From Alphaproteobacteria bacterium (GTDB lineage Bacteria > Pseudomonadota > Alphaproteobacteria > JAVJRE01): a stretch of DNA of 64,000 nucleotides. A program made the position numbers and the translations under genes. The notes below the pieces were generated by a model. It was given only the letters and a program-made list of their open reading frames with translations. It was not told where the DNA came from and searched no databases. The stretch's first letter is position 1; every line of letters begins with the position of its first letter. The DNA lies in the NCBI GenBank assembly GCA_040218575.1, contig JAVJRE010000003.1:248001-312000 (forward strand). The letters run 5' to 3'. Of the stretch, positions 17,515 through 25,772 are shown one piece after another.

Positions 17515-18570
17515 ATGACATCAGTCGCGGTCATTGGCGGCGGTGCATGGGGAACAGCCCTGGCCCTTGTTGCCGCGGGCAATGGCTGTGCGACCACTCT
17601 GTGGGTGCGCGATCCGGCAACGGCGCGCCATCTGACGGGCGTGCGGGAAAACCCCCGCCTGCCTGGTGTGGCGCTGCCCGCGGCGCTGCGGATTACGGCT
17701 GAGCTGGAAAGGGTCAGGGACGCTGCAGTCTGGGTGCTGGCGGTACCGGCCCAGGCGCTCGGCGCAGTCTGCCAGCAACTGGCGCGGCTGGCAGCGGCGC
17801 CACGGCCGCTGGTCATTGCGGCTAAAGGGATCGAGGTTTCGAGCGGCCGACTGATGAGCCAGTTGGCCGGCGCCGCACTTGGCGGATTCCCTCTTGCCAT
17901 CCTGTCCGGGCCGACCTTCGCCGACGAGGTGGCGGCCGGTAAACCGACCGCCGTCAGCGTTGCCGTAGACCGCCAGGACGTGGCGACGGCGGACATCGTA
18001 ACCGCCGCTTTCGGCACCGCGGTCTTCCGGCCCTATGTTTCTTTCGATCCCGTCGGGGTCCAGGTCGGTGGCGCCGTCAAGAACATCGTCGCCATCGCCT
18101 GCGGCATCAGCCAGGGCCGTGGCCTCGGCGAAAATGCCCGGGCGGCCATCATTACACGCGGCCTGTCGGAGGCCAGCCGCCTCGCCGTGGCGCTGGGCGG
18201 GCGGGCGGATACATTGCTTGGTCTGGCCGGGGTCGGCGATCTGAGCCTGACCTGCACCAGCCTGCGCTCACGCAATATGGCGCTGGGCCAGGCGCTGGGT
18301 GAAGGCGGGACGTTGCGGGAGGTGCTGCGGACGTCACGCGGCGTCGTGGAGGGCGTGGAGAGCGCCCGCGCCGTGGTGGTGCTGGCGGATCGGCTGGGTG
18401 TGGATATGCCGATCTGTCAGGCGGTGTGCGCCATTCTGCATGACACGGCGGATATAGACGCGACCATTCGGAACCTTCTGATGCGCCCGTTCACGGCAGA
18501 AAGCGATGCGCACCGACCGTCCGCCGGGGCGCCCGGGGCGGGCCTGTCCGTGCTACCACCTGCCCGGTGA
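17515..18570 (+). CDS. gpsA: Glycerol-3-phosphate dehydrogenase [NAD(P)+]
   Basis: GpsA reduces dihydroxyacetone phosphate to sn-glycerol 3-phosphate, the backbone of phospholipids, in the cytosol. The dinucleotide-binding start VAVIGGGAWGTALALVAAG is canonical, LSGPTFADEVAAGKPTAV is the family motif, and the catalytic Lys is K189 in GAVKNIVAIACG. The C-terminal helical domain (RAAIITRGLSEASRLA, GLAGVGDLSLTC) is complete. 351 residues with a slightly long tail. It starts four bases after the FAH-family stop, so translation is probably coupled. A terminator follows. Confidence 0.96.
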   Translation: MTSVAVIGGGAWGTALALVAAGNGCATTLWVRDPATARHLTGVRENPRLPGVALPAALRITAELERVRDAAVWVLAVPAQALGAVCQQLARLAAAPRPLVIAAKGIEVSSGRLMSQLAGAALGGFPLAILSGPTFADEVAAGKPTAVSVAVDRQDVATADIVTAAFGTAVFRPYVSFDPVGVQVGGAVKNIVAIACGISQGRGLGENARAAIITRGLSEASRLAVALGGRADTLLGLAGVGDLSLTCTSLRSRNMALGQALGEGGTLREVLRTSRGVVEGVESARAVVVLADRLGVDMPICQAVCAILHDTADIDATIRNLLMRPFTAESDAHRPSAGAPGAGLSVLPPAR

Positions 18571-18807
18571 CCGGCCCGGCGACGTGCCCGGCGACCTGAT
18601 TGACAGCTTCCGGTACCGGGCCCTTAATACGGCCCTTCGCCTGCGGCTCAGGCCAACGGCGTTCGGGAACAGGCCCGCCGATTTGTCGTGTGGGTGTACC
18701 GATCCGGCGAATGACTCCTGCGAGCACTCGTCGGTAACGCCATCGCCAGGCAGCCGGGTTCCGGCTGTCGCCGGCGGACGGGGGCCCGGCCGGTCGTGCG
18801 ATGGTTA
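18571..18807. other. Intergenic stretch after gpsA
   Basis: Together with the hairpin that follows, this makes a 322-base gap before the gspL-like gene. The sequence is GC-rich. An open frame at 18506-18808 overlaps the gpsA end and has no family-like features. I see no RNA gene in it. Confidence 0.5.
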
Positions 18808-18846
18808 GGGCGGAGCGTTGGGGGACGCTCCGCCCTTCTTCGTTTT
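18808..18846 (+). terminator. Rho-independent terminator after gpsA
   Basis: GGGCGGAGCGT (18808-18818) pairs perfectly with ACGCTCCGCCC (18825-18835) around the loop TGGGGG, followed by TTCTTCGTTTT. An 11-bp stem with a T-rich tail ends the gpsA transcript and isolates the secretion-like genes. Confidence 0.85.
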
Positions 18847-18892
18847 GGCGTGGGCATGATGCGGCGTAGCGCCGCAAATACATGAGAACGCA

Positions 18893-19996
18893 ATGAACGG
18901 TCCTGTCACAACATTCCTCAGATGGTGGTGGCGAACCCTGTGGGAGACCTTGCCGCCATCATGGCGCAGGGCCCAGGCCGTGCCTGGCCAGGCGGTCGTT
19001 TTTGACCGGGATAGCGATGGACTGCACGTCAGCCGTTACCGGCGCGGCTGGATGAGCGCCCTCGGCCGGGTAGCGCTGAGTGATCCAGGAGCCGATGCGC
19101 CGGACGCGCTGGCACAGGAGGAGTGGCGCGCTCTGCTGGACCGCTATCCGGCGATTGCGAAGCTCCCCATCATCGTAAGGCTGGCGGTGGCGGATACGGC
19201 GCGGCTGCGTGTGCGCACGGCGCGGCGGGACTATGTGCGTGATCGACAGGCGACAATGGCCGCGATCATTCGCCAGCGTCTGGACGACGGCGCGGCTGAG
19301 CGACCGTGGGTGGCCACAGACCGTAGCGCCCTGACAGCAGGCCAGGAGGTGGACCTGGACGTCCATGTGGCGCACCGCCAGTCCATGGACGCCGCGGTAG
19401 GCCTGGTGTCCCGGCTGACGCAATGGACGCTGGCCCGCCCTCTGGTGGTGACGCCCGCCGGCACTGATGCGGCGCGGTGGCGAGACCTGGCGTTGCTGAC
19501 CCAGGGTCCGGCGTTGCCGCGTGACGGTGCGAGCCGCTTTGTCGGACCAGCCCTGGCCGGCGTGCTGATTCTGGCGATCGCCGCCGGTGTCAGCCCTCTC
19601 ATTCGTCAGCAGGCGCGCATCAGTCACCTGGAGCAGGCGGTTGCCGCAGAGCAACAGGCGGCGGGCGATGCGGCGGTGATCGAAGCGCGACTCAACACGG
19701 TCATGACTTCGTGGTCCGCGCTGGTCGAACGGCGGCGCACCCGACCGTACATGGTGTCGGTGCTGGACGCTGTAAGCCGACGACTGCCGAATGACACGTC
19801 ACTGGTTCAGTTCTATGTTTCAGAGCGGTCGGCAACTCTCGGTGGGTCATCAGGATCGCCGGATGATCTGGCGGACATGCTGGCGGCCGATCCGCTGTTC
19901 TCTTCGGCTCGCCATCGTTTCGCGCCGACCTTTGATCCGACGACGCGCCGCCACCATGTGCAACTGACGATCGGTCTGGCCGGGTTCGAGCGATGA
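18893..19996 (+). CDS. GspL/PilN-like type II secretion inner-membrane protein
   Basis: 367 residues with a cytoplasmic actin-like N-terminal half (VFDRDSDGLHVSRYRR), one membrane helix near residue 225 (FVGPALAGVLILAIAAGV), and a periplasmic coiled coil and ferredoxin-like C-terminal part (ISHLEQAVAAEQQAAGDAAV, then VSRRLPNDTSLVQFYV) as in GspL and PilN. It would anchor the assembly ATPase of a type II secretion or type IV pilus machine. It shares a 4-base ATGA overlap with the GspM-like gene. No secretin, ATPase or pseudopilin gene is nearby, so its partner machinery must lie elsewhere or be lost. Confidence 0.75.
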   Translation: MNGPVTTFLRWWWRTLWETLPPSWRRAQAVPGQAVVFDRDSDGLHVSRYRRGWMSALGRVALSDPGADAPDALAQEEWRALLDRYPAIAKLPIIVRLAVADTARLRVRTARRDYVRDRQATMAAIIRQRLDDGAAERPWVATDRSALTAGQEVDLDVHVAHRQSMDAAVGLVSRLTQWTLARPLVVTPAGTDAARWRDLALLTQGPALPRDGASRFVGPALAGVLILAIAAGVSPLIRQQARISHLEQAVAAEQQAAGDAAVIEARLNTVMTSWSALVERRRTRPYMVSVLDAVSRRLPNDTSLVQFYVSERSATLGGSSGSPDDLADMLAADPLFSSARHRFAPTFDPTTRRHHVQLTIGLAGFER

Positions 19997-20574
19997 GCGT
20001 ATCGGAAGACCATCATCAGGCAAGAACGGAACGCCGGCGCAATCGCCTGGTGGCCTGGTCCCTGCTGGCTTTAACCACCCTCGTGATTTGGGGCTTTGTC
20101 GTGCAGCCGGTGTTGAGCGCGATTGTTGCCGGCGAGCGCACCATCGCCGGGCTTGAGTCGCAACTTGACCGGGCGCGCCGCCAGGCGGCGCAAATGCCCG
20201 GGCTGGATGCACGGTTGGCGGAGGTTTTCGCCAGCCCGCAGCGGCGCGCCCTCTACCTCTTTGCGGCCGATGAAACAGAGGCGCAGGCGCTGCTGCGCCA
20301 GATGGTCGGTTCGGTGCTGGACGATGCGGGGCTGGAGGTAGTGTCGGTCGATGCATTGGCCACGGCCCGCGGACTGGGTGGCCTGGATGAGACAACGGTG
20401 CGTGTTCGGCTACGCGGCGGGCTGGCCGGGATTCAACAGGCCCTGTATCGCCTGGAAGAGGCGCGACCTCTGCTGATTCTAACCAACATGAATATCCGGT
20501 CGCGCACCCGGCGGGCCGGCGATGCGCCGCCGCTGGAGGTGGAGATGGATGTCAGCGGGTTCAGGCCGCCATGA
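19993..20574 (+). CDS. GspM-like type II secretion protein
   Basis: 193 residues: a short basic cytoplasmic tail, one membrane helix (LVAWSLLALTTLVIWGFVV), a coiled coil (ERTIAGLESQLDRARRQAA) and a periplasmic ferredoxin-like fold ending in DVSGFRPP. This is the GspM (GspMb) plan, and the position directly after a GspL-like gene supports it. It starts inside the stop of that gene and overlaps the next gene by 4 bases, so the three genes form one tight operon. Probably a membrane partner that stabilises GspL. Confidence 0.78.
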   Translation: MSVSEDHHQARTERRRNRLVAWSLLALTTLVIWGFVVQPVLSAIVAGERTIAGLESQLDRARRQAAQMPGLDARLAEVFASPQRRALYLFAADETEAQALLRQMVGSVLDDAGLEVVSVDALATARGLGGLDETTVRVRLRGGLAGIQQALYRLEEARPLLILTNMNIRSRTRRAGDAPPLEVEMDVSGFRPP

Positions 20575-20828
20575 CGCCGGCCCGACTGACTCTCGCGGTG
20601 GCCCTGCTCGCGGCGGTCGGCCTGATGGTGCTGATCCTGGACGGGTGGTTGGATTCATCCATTTCTGGCCGGGATTCCGGTATTTCTGACCGCAGCGTGG
20701 TTGCACCGGAGGCCGGATGGCCCTCGCCGCCGGAGATCGAACCTCAACCCCCTGCGGCCGAAATTACCGAAACGTTGACACGTCCTGTGTTTAATGAGAG
20801 CCGGCAACCGGTTGACGAGATCCGCTAG
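20571..20828 (+). CDS. Short GspN-like membrane protein, possibly truncated
   Basis: Only 85 residues: a membrane helix (LTLAVALLAAVGLMVLILDG) followed by a Pro-rich linker and ETLTRPVFNESRQPV. The last motif (LxRPxFxxSRxP) is typical of the N-terminal part of GspN/GspC-like secretion proteins, which normally continue with a periplasmic domain of 80 or more residues. Here the frame stops six residues later with TAG, and the unrelated dehydrogenase starts 36 bases on. Either a deletion removed the remainder or this lineage uses a mini version. Confidence 0.6.
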   Translation: MTPARLTLAVALLAAVGLMVLILDGWLDSSISGRDSGISDRSVVAPEAGWPSPPEIEPQPPAAEITETLTRPVFNESRQPVDEIR

Positions 20829-20863
20829 CCCCAAGGCCGTGTCATCACAACCAGAGCCTAAGC

Positions 20864-21793
20864 ATGAGCATTCTGTTTCATACTGACTGGCCCAATCGCG
20901 ACCAGTGGCTCGACGGCCTGCGCCGGGCCATGCCCGACGCCCGTATCCGGGTCTGGCCGGACATCGGCGACCCATCGGACATTACCTTTGCGGTCGTCTG
21001 GAATCCGCCATCCGGGTTCTTTGCCGATCTGGATAGACTGGCGGGTGTTTGTGTCATGGGTGCCGGCACGGATGCCATTCTGGCCAAGGGCGAGATTCCT
21101 GAATCGGTGCCCGTCGCGCGCGTCGTCGATCCGGTGATGTCCAACCGGATGGCGGAATATGTGCTGGCGGCGACGCTTCGCTTTCAGCGGCGGTTCGATG
21201 ACTACGCCCTTCAGCAGTCACGCCAGGAGTGGCAGCGGCTGCCCCAGAAAGATGCCGGCAGCTTTCACGTAGCGGTTCTGGGCCTTGGCCAGATCGGCCG
21301 GCTGGTGGCCGGACGGCTGGCCGCCAATGGCTTTAAGGTCGGGGGGTGGTCGCGCACCGCCCGCGAGATAGAGGGTATCGAGTGTCATACCGGGTCGGAC
21401 GGGCTGGCGCGCCTCGTCTCGTGGTGCGATCTGCTGGTGAACCTTCTGCCCCTGACAACACAAACCCGCGGCCTGTTGGACCGGGATGTCTTCTGGGCCA
21501 TGCCGGTTGGCGGCGGCATCGTCAATTGCGCGCGCGGCGCCCATGTGGTGACGGCGGACCTTCTCCAGGCGCTGGACACGGGGCAGCTGTCCTTCGCCAT
21601 GCTGGATGTGTTCGAAACCGAGCCGCCGGCCGCAGACGATCCCGTATGGAGCCACCCGCGGGTGCACATGACTCCTCACGTTTCCAGCATCACCAATATT
21701 GAGACCGCTCTGCCACAGATTGTCGCGGCCTATGATGCGACGCGGGCCGGCCGGCCCATGGCCAACCGTGTGAACCGCAAGCAGGGCTATTGA
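20864..21793 (+). CDS. D-2-hydroxyacid dehydrogenase (glyoxylate/hydroxypyruvate reductase A-like)
   Basis: 309 residues, NAD(P)H-dependent reductase of 2-keto acids such as glyoxylate or hydroxypyruvate, GhrA branch. The nucleotide fold is VLGLGQIGRLVAGRLAANGF. The catalytic Arg lies in NCARGAHVV, Glu in DVFETEPPA, and His in MTPHVSS. The start MSILFHTDWPN is typical for the branch. It is about 100 bases before the D-carbamoylase gene and in the same direction, so it may remove keto acids formed from D-amino acids. Glycolate oxidase genes at 54 kb could supply glyoxylate. Confidence 0.9.
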   Translation: MSILFHTDWPNRDQWLDGLRRAMPDARIRVWPDIGDPSDITFAVVWNPPSGFFADLDRLAGVCVMGAGTDAILAKGEIPESVPVARVVDPVMSNRMAEYVLAATLRFQRRFDDYALQQSRQEWQRLPQKDAGSFHVAVLGLGQIGRLVAGRLAANGFKVGGWSRTAREIEGIECHTGSDGLARLVSWCDLLVNLLPLTTQTRGLLDRDVFWAMPVGGGIVNCARGAHVVTADLLQALDTGQLSFAMLDVFETEPPAADDPVWSHPRVHMTPHVSSITNIETALPQIVAAYDATRAGRPMANRVNRKQGY

Positions 21794-21895
21794 CCGGGCG
21801 CTGTCTTGGCAGTCGCCGGCTGGCTTCCTATCATGGGCGATGCGGGCCGGCACCAGCCGGACGTATCTCCTGGACAGAGCTCTGACGAGGACGGC

Positions 21896-22837
21896 ATGGC
21901 GCGGATAATGACAGTGGGCGCAGCCCAGATGGGGCCCATTCAGCGCAGCGAGACGCGCGAAGAGGTGGTCGGCCGTATCTGCCGCCTGCTGGAAAGCGCG
22001 CACCGTCATGGATGCAACCTGGTGGTCCTGCCGGAACTGGCCCTGACCACCTTTTTCCCTCGCTGGTACATGGAAGACCAGGCGGAAGTGGACACCTGGT
22101 TCGAACACCAGATGCCCGGCCCGGCCACGCAGCCCATATTCGATACGGCCAGGAAATATGGCATCGGCTTCTATCTCGGCTATGCCGAGCTGACGGAAGA
22201 GGCCGGTCAGGTGCACCGCTACAACACATCTATTCTGGTGGACCATGGCGGCCAGATCGTCGGCAAGTATCGCAAGGTCCATCTGCCGGGCCATGCGGAG
22301 TTTGACCCGGACCGCTTCTGGCAGCACCTGGAGAAACGCTATTTCGAAGTGGGTGATCTGGGCTTTCCGGTATGGCGCACCATGGGCGGCATCATGGGCA
22401 TGGCCATCTGCAACGACCGTCGCTGGCCGGAGACATTCCGGGTGATGGGCCTGCAGGGCGTCGAGATGGTCATGCTTGGCTACAACACGCCGATCGGCAA
22501 CTCTCAATCGAAAGAGGAAGCTCCCCATACCCGCATGTTCCACAACCATCTGACGATGCAGGCGGGCGCCTATCAGAACAGCACATGGGTGGTTGGCGTC
22601 GCCAAGGCCGGGGTGGAAGATGACCACCCGCTGATGGGTGGCACCGTCATTGTCGCGCCGAGTGGCGAGATCGTCGCCCAGGCGCGGACCATGGATGACG
22701 AGCTTATCGTCGCCGACTGTGATCTGGATGCGGCTAATTTCGGCAAACGCACTATTTTCAATTTTGCCGCCCACCGCCGACCTGAGCATTATCGTATCAT
22801 TACGGACCAGGTCGGCGCGGTTGCGCCACCGGAGTGA
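21896..22837 (+). CDS. N-carbamoyl-D-amino-acid hydrolase
   Basis: A 313-residue nitrilase-superfamily amidase that hydrolyses N-carbamoyl-D-amino acids to D-amino acids, CO2 and ammonia. The Glu-Lys-Cys triad falls exactly at E47 (VLPELALTTFF), K127 (KYRKVHLPG) and C172 (AICNDRRWPE), the numbering known for the Agrobacterium D-carbamoylase. The ATG at 21896 has GAGG five bases before it and fixes this numbering. It opens a cluster with hydantoin racemase and hydantoinase, the standard D-hydantoin pathway. Confidence 0.95.
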   Translation: MARIMTVGAAQMGPIQRSETREEVVGRICRLLESAHRHGCNLVVLPELALTTFFPRWYMEDQAEVDTWFEHQMPGPATQPIFDTARKYGIGFYLGYAELTEEAGQVHRYNTSILVDHGGQIVGKYRKVHLPGHAEFDPDRFWQHLEKRYFEVGDLGFPVWRTMGGIMGMAICNDRRWPETFRVMGLQGVEMVMLGYNTPIGNSQSKEEAPHTRMFHNHLTMQAGAYQNSTWVVGVAKAGVEDDHPLMGGTVIVAPSGEIVAQARTMDDELIVADCDLDAANFGKRTIFNFAAHRRPEHYRIITDQVGAVAPPE

Positions 22838-22871
22838 GGCCTGTCACTTTGTCCCTACCGGAGTTGCATTC

Positions 22872-23582
22872 ATGAGCGAGCAGCGAATCATCGTCATCAA
22901 TCCCAACTCCAGCGAAACGGTCACATCCGGGATTTCGGCAGCACTTGATGGCTTGCGCCTGTCCGGCGGGCCGGAGATTGAGTGTTTGACACTGGCCGAC
23001 GGACCACCGGGTATTGAAACCCAGCGCCATGTGGACGGCGTTGTTGATCCGCTGTGCCGATTGATCGCCGCCAACGACAATCGCGCTGCGGCGTTCGTGG
23101 TCGCCTGTTTTTCCGATCCTGGTTTGTATTCAGCCCGCGAGGCGACAGCCAAACCCGTCTTTGGTATTGCCGAATCGGGCATCTTCGCCGCGCTGACCCG
23201 GGGTGATCGCTTCGGCATCATTTCGATTCTGTCGCGGAGCATTCCACGGCATTTGCGCTATGTCCGTTCGCTCGGGGTCATAGACCGGCTGGCCGCCGAT
23301 CAGGCCATAGATATCGGCGTCGCCGGTCTGGCGGATGAGGAAAAAACCCTGGGCCGCATGACTGACGTGGGGCGCGATCTGCGTGATCGTCATGGCGCCG
23401 GGGTTCTGGTCATGGGCTGCGCCGGCATGGCGCGTTTCCGTCAGCCGCTGGAATCGGCCCTCGGTATTCCGGTTATCGAACCGACGCAGGCGGCGGCCAC
23501 TCTGGCGCTGGGCGCCGTGTGCCTTGACCAGGCGGTGGCCCAGGCACATCTTCCGGGGGCAGCCAGAGGGAGTTTGACATGA
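22872..23582 (+). CDS. Hydantoin racemase (Asp/Glu racemase superfamily)
   Basis: 236 residues starting with the family signature IIVINPNSSETVTSGI. Two catalytic cysteines are visible: one in AFVVACFSDPGLYS and one in LVMGCAGMARF. Such enzymes interconvert L- and D-5-substituted hydantoins through a cofactor-independent two-base mechanism, feeding the D-specific enzymes beside it. The stop overlaps the next ATG by 4 bases (ATGA at 23579-23582), so it is coupled to the hydantoinase. Confidence 0.9.
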   Translation: MSEQRIIVINPNSSETVTSGISAALDGLRLSGGPEIECLTLADGPPGIETQRHVDGVVDPLCRLIAANDNRAAAFVVACFSDPGLYSAREATAKPVFGIAESGIFAALTRGDRFGIISILSRSIPRHLRYVRSLGVIDRLAADQAIDIGVAGLADEEKTLGRMTDVGRDLRDRHGAGVLVMGCAGMARFRQPLESALGIPVIEPTQAAATLALGAVCLDQAVAQAHLPGAARGSLT

Positions 23583-24955
23583 GCGCCGACCTGATTATTC
23601 ACGGCCATATCGTCCTGCCGGACCGGGTTCTGGAGGACGGCTGGGTCACGGTCCGTGACGGACGCATCGCCGCCATCGGTGCGGGTGACGCACCGGCCGC
23701 CAGGGAAAGCCGTGATGCGCGCGGCTCTTATGTTCTGCCGGGCATCGTCGACGGCCAGACTCATTCCGGTAGCAAGGATGGCTATGCCGGTATCGAGATC
23801 ATCACCCGTTCGGCGGCGGCCGGCGGGGTGACCACCATTGTCGACATGCCCTATGACAATCCCGATCCGCTGGCCAGCCTGGCCGTTCTGAAGAAGAAGG
23901 CGGCAGTGGCCGACAAGACCGCCCACATCGACGTGGCCTTCTACGGCACATGCCGCAAGGGCGAAGGTGCGGCCAGGGTCGGCGAGCAGATCGAGGCCGG
24001 TGTCGCCGCCTTCAAGTTTTCCAGTTTTGAAACCCATCCCGAGCGCTTCCCTCGCATCCCCAACGATCAGTTGCTGGAGATTCTGGATGAGCTGGCGCGG
24101 TCGGGTATACCGGCCGGTCTGCACAACGAAGACCAGGAGATCGTTGCGGCGGCGACCAAACGGTTCAAGAATGCGGGCCAGACCGGGGCTGAAGTCTATG
24201 AGCCGTCGCGGCCGGCGGCGGCCGAGATGCTGGCGACCGCCAACTTCATGGAGCTAGGCGCGGCGACCGGCGCACATGTGCACATTGTCCACTTTTCGCT
24301 GGCTGAAGGATACGAGCTGGTCGAGGCCTATCGCGACATGGGAACCCGTGCCACGGCGGAAATCTGCTTCCACTATCTCAAATTCACCAACGAAGACATG
24401 GTGCGCGAGGGTGCGCGTCTGAAGGTCGGGCCGCCGATCCGTCCGGCACCTGAAAACGAAATGCTGTGGGAGCAGGTGCTGGATGGCAAGGTGGCGTTCG
24501 TTACCTCCGACCATGTGGGCTGGACAGCCGAACGCAAGAGCGGGCCAGACATCTTTGCCTGCGGTGCCGGCGTACCGGGTGTAGAGACCCTGATGCCCGG
24601 CTTTTTGACCATGGCAGTGGACGAGCGTGGCATGGAGTTGACCGAGGCGGTGCGGCTACTGTCCCTGGCGCCGGCCCGATTCTTTGGCTTGTATCCGCGC
24701 AAGGGCGCCATCGAGATTGGCGCCGACGGGGATTTCGCCATTGTCGAACGGACGAACTGGACGTTTGATGAAGCCGGGCTGCATGACGAAGGCAAATGGA
24801 GCCCGTTCCACGGCATGGCCCTGGGTTGGAAGCCGGCCGCCACATATTTACGTGGCGAGCTGATCTTTGACGGCAAGGATGTCATCGGCAAGCCGGGTGC
24901 GGGTGGCTATCTGCCGCGGGTGACTCCGGCCGAGCCGGACTCGGTATTTCTGTAG
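23579..24955 (+). CDS. Hydantoinase/dihydropyrimidinase-like cyclic amidohydrolase
   Basis: 458 residues, amidohydrolase superfamily (dihydropyrimidinase, allantoinase, dihydroorotase). It opens the cyclic amide ring of hydantoins to N-carbamoyl amino acids. Metal-site residues visible are D58 and H62 in IVDGQTHSGS, the carbamylated Lys K146 in AAFKFSSFE, His in AGLHNEDQ and HIVHFS, and Asp in VTSDHVGW. The first His of the usual DxHxH is Gln60. The gene order racemase-hydantoinase with the carbamoylase before them defines its role. Ring substituent preference is unknown. Confidence 0.9.
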   Translation: MSADLIIHGHIVLPDRVLEDGWVTVRDGRIAAIGAGDAPAARESRDARGSYVLPGIVDGQTHSGSKDGYAGIEIITRSAAAGGVTTIVDMPYDNPDPLASLAVLKKKAAVADKTAHIDVAFYGTCRKGEGAARVGEQIEAGVAAFKFSSFETHPERFPRIPNDQLLEILDELARSGIPAGLHNEDQEIVAAATKRFKNAGQTGAEVYEPSRPAAAEMLATANFMELGAATGAHVHIVHFSLAEGYELVEAYRDMGTRATAEICFHYLKFTNEDMVREGARLKVGPPIRPAPENEMLWEQVLDGKVAFVTSDHVGWTAERKSGPDIFACGAGVPGVETLMPGFLTMAVDERGMELTEAVRLLSLAPARFFGLYPRKGAIEIGADGDFAIVERTNWTFDEAGLHDEGKWSPFHGMALGWKPAATYLRGELIFDGKDVIGKPGAGGYLPRVTPAEPDSVFL

Positions 24956-24972
24956 GCGGCCAACTAGGCCGC
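24956..24972. terminator. Short hairpin between convergent hydantoinase and regulator genes
   Basis: GCGGCC (24956-24961) and GGCCGC (24967-24972) form a 6-bp stem around AACTA. The loop contains the stop codon of the minus-strand regulator. There is no T-run, so factor-independent termination is uncertain. Confidence 0.4.
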
Positions 24973-25638
24973 AGGGTCCACTTTGCTGCTATAGGCGTTG
25001 ACACTGAGGAAGCGGAACGGCGCCTCCAGAACCTGATCCGGCCCATGCGGCGCGGAGGCATCGAAGAACAGAGAATCGCCGACACCCAGATCATAGGTGT
25101 CATCGCCGTGCCGCCAGCGGGCGCTTCCGCTCAGCACATAGACCAGCTCCACACCGTCGTGCTGCGAATCAGGCCGGCTCTGCGACTGTTCCGTGCTTTC
25201 GATAACATGGGCCTCGATGGCCGGAGTCTGGCTGCTGCGGCTGGTCAGGCTCTGATAGCGGTAGCCAAAGCGGCTGGCCCGGCGTTCCACTTCATCGCCA
25301 CCGCGATGTGGCACATAGCTCGCTTTCGTCTGGTTGTCATAGCCAGCGAACAGCGTGGACAGCGGAACGGCCAGCGCGCGCGACAGGCTTTGCAGAGTGG
25401 TCAGTGATGCAGACGTGGCGCCATTCTCGATCTTTGACAGCATGCCGGCCGACAGCCCGGCAACACGCCCGACCTCGGTCACGGTCATGCCCAGCTCGCG
25501 TCGCCGCTGTCGTACCGTATGGCCAATGGACTGGGTCAGGCGCTGGGATTCTGGATCATCGCGGCCACTCCGGCCAGCGGGCGCGGCGTCGTTGGATAGA
25601 TTGGCGCGTGATCGCGGATTTCCTGAATCGGGAGCCAT
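24964..25638 (-). CDS. XRE-family transcriptional regulator with cupin sensor domain
   Basis: 224 residues. A helix-turn-helix (MTVTEVGRVAGLSAGMLSKI, residues about 50-70) is followed by a cupin barrel (VELVYVLSGSARWRHGDDTY and SLFFDASAPHGPD). XRE-cupin proteins sense small metabolites and control nearby amino-acid or amine catabolism. The gene is convergent with the hydantoinase and upstream of the MATE exporter on the other side, so it probably regulates one or both. The inducer is unknown. Confidence 0.9.
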   Translation of the reverse strand: MAPDSGNPRSRANLSNDAAPAGRSGRDDPESQRLTQSIGHTVRQRRRELGMTVTEVGRVAGLSAGMLSKIENGATSASLTTLQSLSRALAVPLSTLFAGYDNQTKASYVPHRGGDEVERRASRFGYRYQSLTSRSSQTPAIEAHVIESTEQSQSRPDSQHDGVELVYVLSGSARWRHGDDTYDLGVGDSLFFDASAPHGPDQVLEAPFRFLSVNAYSSKVDPAA

Positions 25639-25772
25639 TCAACTGTCTATGTTGTGTGATGTCACGGAACCGCCCTGTTGGGCCGCCACGTCATACGGGA
25701 GTCGCTGGCCTCGTGCAAGACGCACCGTAGCGACGCAGTGTGGCGACATTGCGGGGGATGACGGCAGCAAGG

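Noticed and set aside
18506-18808. 100-residue frame after gpsA
   Set aside because: It overlaps the gpsA end, runs into the terminator and shows no family-like sequence.
21218-22789. 523-residue minus-strand frame opposite the D-carbamoylase and dehydrogenase
   Set aside because: Antisense shadow of two well-conserved enzymes, His/Arg-rich with no motif.
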